64,000 nt of DNA from Paenibacillaceae bacterium (GTDB lineage Bacteria; Bacillota; Bacilli; Paenibacillales; Paenibacillaceae): the NCBI GenBank assembly GCA_004134985.1, contig REGQ01000004.1:1-64000 (forward strand), given 5' to 3'. Position 1 is the first letter of the stretch. Each line of letters starts with the position of its first letter. The position numbers and the translations under genes are program-made. A model generated the notes under the pieces. That model made no database searches, was not told the origin of the DNA, and saw nothing but the letters and a program-made list of their open reading frames with translations. Shown piece by piece: positions 26,243 through 33,477 of this stretch.

Positions 26243-26271
26243 TTGAAACAAGAACGTTTGTTTGGTATAAT
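26243..26271 (+). promoter_or_regulatory. Promoter with LexA-like box for the zinc-ribbon repeat protein
   Basis: TTGAAA (26243-26248) and TATAAT (26266-26271) are 17 bp apart. The spacer holds AGAACGTTTGTTTG (26251-26264), matching the Bacillus LexA consensus at 12 of 14 positions. From the box through the -10 it is identical to the helicase promoter at 13047-13067 apart from one base. Confidence 0.68.
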
Positions 26272-26306
26272 GGGAATATACTCTTATGGAGGGAAGGTAC
26301 GTTCCG

Positions 26307-27176
26307 ATGCGACTTGAACTGCCCTGCTGCGTGAAAACCTTTGACGAAGTATTCCCGACCGAAGCGGCTTGCCAGCAATTTTGGGAAGCTGAGCGCTGGC
26401 AAATGGAGTTTTGTTGCCCCCGTTGCGGCAGCCTTAGGGGCTGGCTGCTGCCGGGCCGCGGGGTCAGGCAATGTGCGAAGCAGAGGTGCAGGCATCAGGT
26501 GTCATCCACCGCTGGAACGATTCTTCATAAGACCAGGCTTCCGATGCGCACATGGCTGCGCGCGATGGTGTATTACGCGGAACAGCCCCTAATTACGGTG
26601 AGAGCGCTGGCTTCTATATTGCATGTCTCTGTCAAAACAGCAGGGCTATTACTGCGCAAGATTCGATTGGCGTGGCAACAATACAAGGTCGAATACGGTT
26701 GCGAACCACGTTCTGGCGAGAGTTGGTCAGATATGGAGCCACAGCAGGAGCAAGTGGAACAAGGTCTGCAAGGCCATCAAGAGCAGCGAGATCTCCATGA
26801 CCATCAAGAGGTGCAGGTTTTCCATGACCATCGAGTACAGCAAGACCTGCGTGACCATCAAGAGCAGCAAGATCTACATGGCCATCATGAGGAGCGAGTT
26901 CTGCATGACCAACAAGTGCAGCGAGATCTACATGGCCATCATGATGAGCAAGTTCTCCATGACCATCGAGTACAGCAAAATCTGCATGACCATCAAGAAG
27001 AGCCCGGTTTTCATACCGGGCAGTTTCTGGAGGAAATAAAGCGCTATGTGCAGCGGCAGAAGCAAGGTATATCTGCACGCTTTCACGCTTATTTGCGCAC
27101 CTGCGTAGCCATGCCTCCTATACAGCAAATTTGGGAGGAGCAGGCGGACAGGGGCCGAGGGTGGTGGAGTGGATAA
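26307..27176 (+). CDS. IS1595-type zinc-ribbon/HTH protein with His-rich nonapeptide repeats
   Basis: A 289-residue protein. Residues 30-125 match the N-terminal part of IS1595-family transposases: a zinc ribbon (C37/C40 and C56/C61), then TAGTILHKTRLPMRTW and a helix-turn-helix (ALASILHVSVKTAGLLLRKI). The DDE catalytic domain is absent. In its place residues 152-235 form about nine 9-residue repeats of the type QDLHDHQEQ. A short helical, Arg-rich tail follows. ATG 26307 has GGAGGGAAGG upstream. The promoter carries a LexA-like box. It is either a decayed transposase or a domesticated DNA-binding protein; its function is unknown. Confidence 0.7.
   Translation: MRLELPCCVKTFDEVFPTEAACQQFWEAERWQMEFCCPRCGSLRGWLLPGRGVRQCAKQRCRHQVSSTAGTILHKTRLPMRTWLRAMVYYAEQPLITVRALASILHVSVKTAGLLLRKIRLAWQQYKVEYGCEPRSGESWSDMEPQQEQVEQGLQGHQEQRDLHDHQEVQVFHDHRVQQDLRDHQEQQDLHGHHEERVLHDQQVQRDLHGHHDEQVLHDHRVQQNLHDHQEEPGFHTGQFLEEIKRYVQRQKQGISARFHAYLRTCVAMPPIQQIWEEQADRGRGWWSG
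26760..27011 (+). repeat. 27-bp coding tandem repeat (9 aa units)
   Basis: About nine units encode (R/Q)(D/V)(L/F)H(D/G)H(Q/R/H)xx. Units such as CATGACCATCAAGAG and CATGGCCATCATGAG keep reading frame throughout. The translated block is rich in His, Gln and Asp. Confidence 0.85.
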
Positions 27177-27188
27177 GGAACGTGGGCT

Positions 27189-29084
27189 TCATTGTTTCCC
27201 TAGCTGGGATACAGAGCCCATGAACAGCAGTGTATTTGTGCTGCGGTCCTCAATAGCGAAGAAGAAGGGCCTGTTTACATACATTGTGAAGTCGTCTGGC
27301 AGTTCCTGAGCGCTCGCATCAACGATCTGTACACTTGTTCCAGCCGCTGCCTCTGTTCCGGTCTCCTGTACATCAATAAAGGATTTGTGTCTGATGTCAT
27401 GTAATGCGATTCCACCCTGGAAATCTTGCGGATTATCTTCAAGCGCCTCGTCAGTTTTAACGTCCTTACCGCCATTCGTGTTACCATCTACCACACTTCC
27501 GCTTACGCTCTTACTGTCGCTTATATGATCGTCTTCCGCATTTCCGCTTACGGTCTTGCTGCCGCTCATAGAGCTGTCTTTGACATTTCCGCTTACGGTC
27601 TTGCTGCCGCTCATAGAGCTGTCTTTGACATTTCCGCTTACGCTCTTACTGTCGCTTATATGATCGTCTTCCGCACTTCCGCTTACGCTCTTACTGTCGC
27701 TTATATGATCGTCTTCCGCATTTCCGCTTACGCTCTTACTGTCGCTTATATGATCGTCTTCCGCACTTCCACTTGCGCTTTTACTGTCGCTCATATGGCT
27801 GTCTTCCGCATTTCTGCGTACGTCCTTGCTGCCGCTTATATGGTTACCTTCGGCATTTCTGCTTATCGTATTGCTGCCGGTTGGACTTGAAGCTTCAGTA
27901 TTACTGCTTCCTGCCTGGCTGTTATCTGTTGTGTCACTGTCCTCGCTGTTCATCTCCTCAGATTCGCTGCCTGCAATCATTGGCTCGAAATTAGCCTGCT
28001 CCGGGTCGAAAGCTTCAGCGATGCCAAGCGCAGACAATGTTTCGCGCATGCTTTGGTCATACGCAATCTGAAAGCGCGGAAACTCCAGCTGACCGGGAAC
28101 CGGTGCCAACTTGCCGAGCCACGAGCTCCATTTGCCTGCATCCAGCGCAGCAATAAAGTCCTCGAGATGCTGATCAGGGGCAGGGAGGACAACGATCATC
28201 CCCAAATCTTCATCCCCGTAAGGCAATCGGATCACTTGCACCCCGTTGTCTTCCATATATTCAAATTCGGCCTCACGGGCCATCATCGGCACCTCAGTTT
28301 GCATGCCGTTATCGGAAATAAATAATTTGTCCTGTGTGCGCTGCTTGTCAAAAGCGGTCGCCCATGATCCATTGAAATAGGCCGCATTGATCATATACAA
28401 GATAGCACTGTCTGGGAGCGGGCTATCTGCGTTGGACGCAATTGTACCCTGCGTATGTTGGCGCACCCAGTTATGGATTGCTTCAGTTGCTTCAGGCGAT
28501 GAGAAATCAAGCTGGGCGGTGTGTGCACCGTAGTAGTCATCGTTGATTTGCAGGAAATCCGCAGACAATTCAGTCCCTTGCTTGGCAAACAGGCCATTGG
28601 CTAGAGCGAGCTCAACCTCGGCTCCCGCTTGTTCATAAGTGCTGAGTTGTTCGAGAAGAGAGCGGTAGCCCTCATTGATTTGCTCAACATCAATTGCGCC
28701 TACCTGAAGTGTTTTCGCCATTGCTTGCTGTGTAGTATCTGAAGCGCCGTTATAAGTCATCAACAATGAAGACGCGATGCTGAGCGGCGAGATGAACAGG
28801 TTGGTTGTCGTCATTTCCTCCTGCTTGACCAGTTCCTTGTACAAGTTAAAACTGAAGGAAAGCTGCGCCTTGCTCAATGGTTCATCCCATCCGGCAGGCT
28901 CTATTTCTTCTCCCGGTTCCACGGGCGGCTCAACAGGCTCGTTCGGTTCCGTAACAACTGGCGGTTCGGGATCAGGAGGTTTAGCCGGTTCGGGATCGGT
29001 TTTTGAAGTGCAGCCGACCAGCAGAACCAGCAGGATGAGCATCGTACACGCAATGCGGTACGCAGATTTTTGTTCCATCGGCAT
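27189..29084 (-). CDS. Serpin lipoprotein with a large repeat insertion
   Basis: A 631-residue surface serpin. The lipobox is LLVGC, followed by a Pro/Glu-rich linker to about residue 65, then the serpin fold ([43 protein letters not shown]). Residues about 398-530 are a repeat array with 15-residue units such as [15 protein letters not shown], inserted between [12 protein letters not shown] and strand s5A. The inhibitory hinge [11 protein letters not shown] is intact; counting from it gives Ala-Ser as P1-P1'. The C-terminal [22 protein letters not shown] is canonical. It probably inhibits extracellular serine proteases at the membrane surface. ATG 29084 follows GGAGG. It converges on the zinc-ribbon gene 12 bp away. 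Confidence 0.9.
   Translation of the reverse strand: MPMEQKSAYRIACTMLILLVLLVGCTSKTDPEPAKPPDPEPPVVTEPNEPVEPPVEPGEEIEPAGWDEPLSKAQLSFSFNLYKELVKQEEMTTTNLFISPLSIASSLLMTYNGASDTTQQAMAKTLQVGAIDVEQINEGYRSLLEQLSTYEQAGAEVELALANGLFAKQGTELSADFLQINDDYYGAHTAQLDFSSPEATEAIHNWVRQHTQGTIASNADSPLPDSAILYMINAAYFNGSWATAFDKQRTQDKLFISDNGMQTEVPMMAREAEFEYMEDNGVQVIRLPYGDEDLGMIVVLPAPDQHLEDFIAALDAGKWSSWLGKLAPVPGQLEFPRFQIAYDQSMRETLSALGIAEAFDPEQANFEPMIAGSESEEMNSEDSDTTDNSQAGSSNTEASSPTGSNTISRNAEGNHISGSKDVRRNAEDSHMSDSKSASGSAEDDHISDSKSVSGNAEDDHISDSKSVSGSAEDDHISDSKSVSGNVKDSSMSGSKTVSGNVKDSSMSGSKTVSGNAEDDHISDSKSVSGSVVDGNTNGGKDVKTDEALEDNPQDFQGGIALHDIRHKSFIDVQETGTEAAAGTSVQIVDASAQELPDDFTMYVNRPFFFAIEDRSTNTLLFMGSVSQLGKQ
27495..27890 (-). 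repeat. 45-bp coding tandem repeat within the serpin gene
   Basis: Unit starts fall every 45 bp at 27495, 27540, 27585, 27630, 27675, 27720, 27765, 27810 and 27855. Some adjacent units are nearly identical, for instance the pair from 27540 and 27585 encoding [15 protein letters not shown], showing recent duplication. Confidence 0.92.
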
Positions 29085-29249
29085 GATGGTGCCTCCTCTA
29101 AAACATATTTGCATACAAGTAGACGGGAAAATGGCTTTCTGACAGAATTCATCTTTCATTACCACTTTGTTGCGAATTTGACACATGAGGGTTATTTGCC
29201 CGCACCCTATATGATAGAATGTGTAATAATGAATGGAGGATCAGAACCG

Positions 29250-29591
29250 ATGTCTAATTTACCAAAGTGTCCAAAATGTAATTCAGAATATACTTACGAG
29301 GACGGAAGTCTTCTTATTTGTCCGGAATGCGCTCATGAGTGGACTTTGGAGTCAGCAGACGACAATAGTGAAGCTGGCCGGATGATTAAAGATGCGAATG
29401 GAAATGTGTTAAACGATGGCGATGCTATCACTGTGATCAAGGACCTCAAAGTAAAAGGAAGCTCATCCGTCTTGAAAATGGGCACAAAGGTCAAAAGTAT
29501 CCGCTTGGTCGATGGTGACCATAATATTGATTGCAAAATCGACGGGTTTGGGGCAATGAAGCTGAAATCTGAATTTGTTAAAAAGATTTAG
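29250..29591 (+). CDS. yjdM: PhnA/YjdM-type zinc-ribbon protein
   Basis: A 113-residue cytosolic protein of the YjdM (formerly PhnA) family. The N-terminal zinc ribbon has CPKC and CPEC (residues about 7-10 and 24-27). The C-terminal PhnA domain shows [25 protein letters not shown] and [17 protein letters not shown]. The family is conserved, but its link to phosphonate use is historical and its function uncertain. ATG 29250 is preceded by GGAGG; a longer open frame upstream overlaps the serpin start and lacks an RBS. A strong terminator follows. Confidence 0.9.
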   Translation: MSNLPKCPKCNSEYTYEDGSLLICPECAHEWTLESADDNSEAGRMIKDANGNVLNDGDAITVIKDLKVKGSSSVLKMGTKVKSIRLVDGDHNIDCKIDGFGAMKLKSEFVKKI

Positions 29592-29624
29592 CAAAGAAGT
29601 TTTAGCAAGTTACTCCGATATCGG

Positions 29625-29654
29625 GGCACCAGAAATTGCTGGTGCCTTTTTTTT
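29625..29654 (+). terminator. Terminator after yjdM
   Basis: GGCACCAG (29625-29632) and CTGGTGCC (29639-29646) form a perfect 8-bp stem with a 6-nt loop, followed by eight T. Further on, a second hairpin (GAAGCCGGTC 29730-29739 with GACTGGCTTC 29753-29762) lies in the leader of the sugar transport operon. Nothing else is recognised in 29655-29918. Confidence 0.85.
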
Positions 29655-29918
29655 GTTGCGATATGTGCAATATTCAGCCTGTCAGACTATGATCAAACAA
29701 TGACTATCCAAGGTAGTGTTATGAATATGGAAGCCGGTCAAAGCCTTGCTGGGACTGGCTTCTGTCATGTCGTACAGGAATGACTATGGACGGCAATCCC
29801 ACTGCTCTCTTAAGATGCAGAGGTACCCTTGAACGGATTTGCAGCGGCGCCGATAGTTGCGGCCGCGATAGTTGTGGAACAATCGCAGGGTAGAGAGAAA
29901 GGGAGAGGAAGTAGGCAT

Positions 29919-30875
29919 ATGAACAAACAACTAGCAGTCCCGAACACATCGTCACTAGCCAGCGTTCACCGCAAGCAGATGCTTCGGCGGCTTATCCGCA
30001 ACCGATGGCTATACTTGATGCTGCTGCCAGGGCTTCTGTATTTTATTATTTTTAAGTACATTCCGATGTATGGCGTACTGCTGGCATTTAAAAATTATCA
30101 GCCGTTTCTCGGCTTCAATGGCAGTGAATGGGTAGGAATGAAGCATTTTGAGCGTTTCTTCGGAGATCCGTTGTTCTGGATGCTGCTTCGCAACACCTTC
30201 GTTTTGGCCATCTATAATATTATCTTTTTCTTTCCGCTGCCGATCATCATAGCTCTAATGCTGAATGAGCTAAGAGTGGTCGTGTATAAGCGGCTTATCC
30301 AGACATTGATTTATATTCCGCATTTCATGTCTTGGGTTGTTATCGTTTCCATTGCTTATCTGTTCTTTACGACCGAAGGCGGTTTGGTCAATGAGGCGAT
30401 TGTTGCGCTTGGCGGAGAAAAAATTCAATTTTTACTTAGTCCGGACTGGTTTCGAGGGTTCATAACCGCCGAGGTGATCTGGAAGGAAACCGGCTGGGGG
30501 ACCATTATATTTTTGGCAGCGCTGGCCGGTGTGGACACACAGCTGTATGAGGCTGCGAGAATGGATGGGGCAAACCGCCTTCGCCAGCTATGGCATATTA
30601 CACTCCCTGCCATCCGTTCGACTATCGTGATTTTGCTTATTTTGAGGCTGGGGAATTTCCTGGATACCGGATTCGAACAAATCTGGCTAATGCTGAACTC
30701 GCTTAACCGGGAAGTCGGGGAAGTGTTTGATACGTATGTGTATTCCACGGGGATCGCCCAGGGAATGTACAGCTACAGTACAGCGGTCGGTTTGTTCAAA
30801 TCACTTGTCGGTCTGGTGCTCGTATTTGGAGCCAATTACCTGGCCAAGCGTTTTGGCGAGGAAGGCATTCTTTAG
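29919..30875 (+). CDS. lplB: Sugar ABC transporter permease, LplB family
   Basis: A 318-residue inner-membrane permease with six hydrophobic segments. The N-terminal LMLLPGLLYFIIFKYIPMYGVLLAFKNYQPF is the LplB hallmark. The ATPase-coupling (EAA) loop is LYEAARMDGANRLRQLWHITLPAI. It forms the first half of the membrane channel of an oligosaccharide or polygalacturonate-type importer. No ATPase gene is present, as usual for this family, which shares an MsmX-type ATPase. ATG 29919 fits GAGAGGAAG; the frame open to 29829 has no RBS. First gene of the operon lplB-lplC-binding protein. Confidence 0.9.
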   Translation: MNKQLAVPNTSSLASVHRKQMLRRLIRNRWLYLMLLPGLLYFIIFKYIPMYGVLLAFKNYQPFLGFNGSEWVGMKHFERFFGDPLFWMLLRNTFVLAIYNIIFFFPLPIIIALMLNELRVVVYKRLIQTLIYIPHFMSWVVIVSIAYLFFTTEGGLVNEAIVALGGEKIQFLLSPDWFRGFITAEVIWKETGWGTIIFLAALAGVDTQLYEAARMDGANRLRQLWHITLPAIRSTIVILLILRLGNFLDTGFEQIWLMLNSLNREVGEVFDTYVYSTGIAQGMYSYSTAVGLFKSLVGLVLVFGANYLAKRFGEEGIL

Positions 30876-30905
30876 TCCGCAACATGAAGAAGGAGGATGA
30901 TATCC

Positions 30906-31787
30906 ATGGTGCATGACCGTTCCCTGGGCAGTCGAATTTTTGATACGCTTAATGTTACTTTCCTGGGCCTGTTTGCCCTAATAACGGTCGTTCCGTTTAT
31001 CTATGTTATTGCCGGTTCGTTTGCTACGCAGCGGGAACTGCTCGAGAAGGGATTTATTCTGTTCCCTACCGAGTTCTCGCTGGAAGCCTACCGGTTTATC
31101 TTCTCCACCAGTACGCTGATGACCAGCATGTGGGTTACCATTTTTATTACCGTCGCGGGAACGCTGATCAATATTGTGCTGACATGCTTGATGGCCTACC
31201 CGCTAGCCCGTAGAGACATGGACTTCCGGAAGCCGATTCAACTGATGGTTATCTTCACGATGCTGTTTAGCGGCGGGATGATTCCCACCTTTATCGTCGT
31301 GAAAGAACTGGGCATGATCGACACTTACTGGTCCTTGCTGCTGCCCGGCGCGATCAGCGCCTTCAACCTGATCATTATCCGCAGCTTCTTCCAGCAGTTG
31401 CCTGATGGTCTGGAGGAGTCCGCCAAAATAGACGGTGCCAACGATATTGCGATTTTGTTTAAAATCGTCCTTCCATTGTCGCTGCCGGCCATTGCTACGT
31501 TCTCGCTGTTTTACGCGGTAGGCCATTGGAATACGTTCTTTAACGCCGTGCTTTATATTAATGATGCCGCCAAATGGCCGATTCAGGTGCTGCTGAGGCA
31601 GATTGTTATTTTGTCGCAAGGCGGCGGGCTGGGAGATACGGCAGCCTTCGAGGCTGATTTTGTACCACCGGAGCAATCGGTGAAGATGGCCGTCATCGTC
31701 ATCTCCACGCTGCCAATCCTTCTGGTGTATCCGTTCCTGCAGAAGCATTTTGCCAAAGGGGTATTATTAGGCTCTGTAAAAGGCTGA
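30906..31787 (+). CDS. lplC: Sugar ABC transporter permease, LplC/YtcP family
   Basis: A 293-residue permease partner of LplB with six membrane segments. The EAA loop is LEESAKIDGANDIAILFKIVLPLSLPAI. The long C-terminal extracellular loop (QIVILSQGGGLGDTAAFEADFVPPEQSVKMA) is typical of the YtcP branch. ATG 30906 has AAGGAGG nine bases upstream; ATG 30897 overlaps the RBS. It follows lplB by 30 bp. Confidence 0.9.
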   Translation: MVHDRSLGSRIFDTLNVTFLGLFALITVVPFIYVIAGSFATQRELLEKGFILFPTEFSLEAYRFIFSTSTLMTSMWVTIFITVAGTLINIVLTCLMAYPLARRDMDFRKPIQLMVIFTMLFSGGMIPTFIVVKELGMIDTYWSLLLPGAISAFNLIIIRSFFQQLPDGLEESAKIDGANDIAILFKIVLPLSLPAIATFSLFYAVGHWNTFFNAVLYINDAAKWPIQVLLRQIVILSQGGGLGDTAAFEADFVPPEQSVKMAVIVISTLPILLVYPFLQKHFAKGVLLGSVKG

Positions 31788-31846
31788 TTGTCTTTTACGA
31801 CCTACTTCGATACAATTAAACTTTTATTAAGGGAGGATCACGTTAC

Positions 31847-33376
31847 ATGAGCAGAACTACAGAGAAGCGTGCATGGTACAAGCTTGCATCGATCGTTTTG
31901 ACGGTATTTATGCTAGGAACGCTTGCTGCTTGCGGAGGCAGCTCCGAGAAGGGAACGACGGCAGATTCGGATAGCAAAGGAACGGCTGGCGGGGAGCAAA
32001 AGCCGTTTAAGATGTCGATTATGCTAACCAGCTACAACCCTGAAGTGATGGATAGTGAAGGCGAAATCATGAAACGATTGGAAGAGCGGACCAACACCGA
32101 CCTGACGTTGACATGGGTGCCTTCCTCCACTTATGTTGACAAGCTTAGCGCTACAGTCGCTTCAGGGGAACTGCCCAGTGCAGTGCTGGTACTGAATCAG
32201 CAGCTTCCTTATATCGTAAATTCCGTTCGTTCAGGGATGTTCTGGGAGGTTGGTCCCTACCTCAAGGATTATCCGAACCTTAGCAGGATGAATGAAATCG
32301 CCCTGAATTCAATTAGTATCGACGGCAAAGTATATGGTATTTACCGCGAGCGTGACTTGGCCAGAGACGGTGTGATGCTTCGCAAAGATTGGTTGGATAA
32401 TGTCGGTAAGGAGATCCCTACCACGCTGGATGAATTTTATGAAGTTCTGAAAGCGTTTGTGAATGAAGATCCCGATAAGAATGGAAGAGCCGATACGATT
32501 GGATTGGCCGAACAGCAAGCCAACGCCGCATGGCGATCATTGCTGGTATGGCATGGCGGTCCGGTGGACTGGGAATTAAAGGATGGCAAGGCAAGCCCGG
32601 CGCATATGTCGCCAATCTACCTGGATACGATGAAATTTTACAAAAAGCTGTACGATGAGAAATTGATTAATCTGGACTTTGCGGTTGTGAAAGATGGCAA
32701 GCAGTTGATGACCAGCAGCAAGGCTGGCGCTTGGGTGGGCAACTTGAATGACGGCGCGGGCATGGAAGAGAATGTACGGAAGGTCGTGCCGACTGCGGAA
32801 ATTGCCATGACCAATGTTTTGGCAGGACCTGCCGGGCAGCGCAGCGCAGGCGGCTCAGGATCCTTTGGCTCATTTATGATTCCGAAAACATCGGTCAAGA
32901 CAGAAGAAGATTTGAAGGCGGTGCTGAACTTCTTCGACAAAGTATCTGATGAGGATATGCAAAATATGTTGGTCAGCGGAATTGAAGGCCGACAGTTTAC
33001 GATTGAAAATGATGAATATGTGAAGACAACTGATCCGAAGCTGCTGGTGGAGTTTGGTATGGGCGACGCTTCTCAGCTCGGCATCTTGCGTGATAAAATT
33101 GTCACGTATGGCGGACCGCTTGTCCATTTGCGCGATGAGCTTTACAATAAAAACAAAGAAATTGCCGTCACCAATCCATTTATGTCCCTAATTTCTGACA
33201 CTTACAGTGAGAAAGGTTCGGAGCTGGACAAAATTATTGAAGATGCCCGGATCAAGTTCGTGATGGGGGAGATCGACGAAGCCAGCTGGGAAGCAGCTAA
33301 AGCCAAGTGGCTCAAGGATGGCGGCAATAACATCATCGAGGAATTTACACAGGCTTACAATGACTTGAATCCATAA
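31847..33376 (+). CDS. Extracellular solute-binding lipoprotein (family 1)
   Basis: A 509-residue sugar-binding lipoprotein for the LplB-LplC importer. The signal peptide ends in TLAACGGSS with the lipidated Cys at about residue 29. The mature part has the LipO-type pattern (EIMKRLEERTNTDLTLTWVP, KVYGIYRERDLARDGVMLRKDWLDNVG). This paralogue group in Paenibacillus binds plant or host oligosaccharides; the ligand cannot be read from the sequence. GGGAGG precedes ATG 31847. Confidence 0.9.
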   Translation: MSRTTEKRAWYKLASIVLTVFMLGTLAACGGSSEKGTTADSDSKGTAGGEQKPFKMSIMLTSYNPEVMDSEGEIMKRLEERTNTDLTLTWVPSSTYVDKLSATVASGELPSAVLVLNQQLPYIVNSVRSGMFWEVGPYLKDYPNLSRMNEIALNSISIDGKVYGIYRERDLARDGVMLRKDWLDNVGKEIPTTLDEFYEVLKAFVNEDPDKNGRADTIGLAEQQANAAWRSLLVWHGGPVDWELKDGKASPAHMSPIYLDTMKFYKKLYDEKLINLDFAVVKDGKQLMTSSKAGAWVGNLNDGAGMEENVRKVVPTAEIAMTNVLAGPAGQRSAGGSGSFGSFMIPKTSVKTEEDLKAVLNFFDKVSDEDMQNMLVSGIEGRQFTIENDEYVKTTDPKLLVEFGMGDASQLGILRDKIVTYGGPLVHLRDELYNKNKEIAVTNPFMSLISDTYSEKGSELDKIIEDARIKFVMGEIDEASWEAAKAKWLKDGGNNIIEEFTQAYNDLNP

Positions 33377-33392
33377 GCGACAACACCTGAGG

Positions 33393-33414
33393 TCAGGCGG
33401 CATTTGCCGCCTGA
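33393..33414 (+). other. Intergenic hairpin between the binding-protein and regulator genes
   Basis: TCAGGCGGCA and TTGCCGCCTGA form a strong GC-rich stem without a clear U-tract. It may protect the 3' end of the transport mRNA or reduce readthrough into the regulator gene. Confidence 0.5.
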
Positions 33415-33477
33415 TTGCTTCCATTTCAAGGGTCAAGGTGCGGAAGTAGAATAAAGATTTTCGGGGGTAGTGGTAGC

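Noticed and set aside
26632-27078. Minus-strand frame with GHADLAALDGHG-type repeats opposite the zinc-ribbon gene
   Set aside because: The zinc ribbon, HTH and RBS support the plus strand; the opposite frame is a repeat shadow without an RBS.
27426-27890. Plus-strand frame opposite the serpin with repeated [13 protein letters not shown]
   Set aside because: It is the shadow of the serpin repeat array on the other strand; the serpin fold, lipobox and RBS establish the minus strand as coding.
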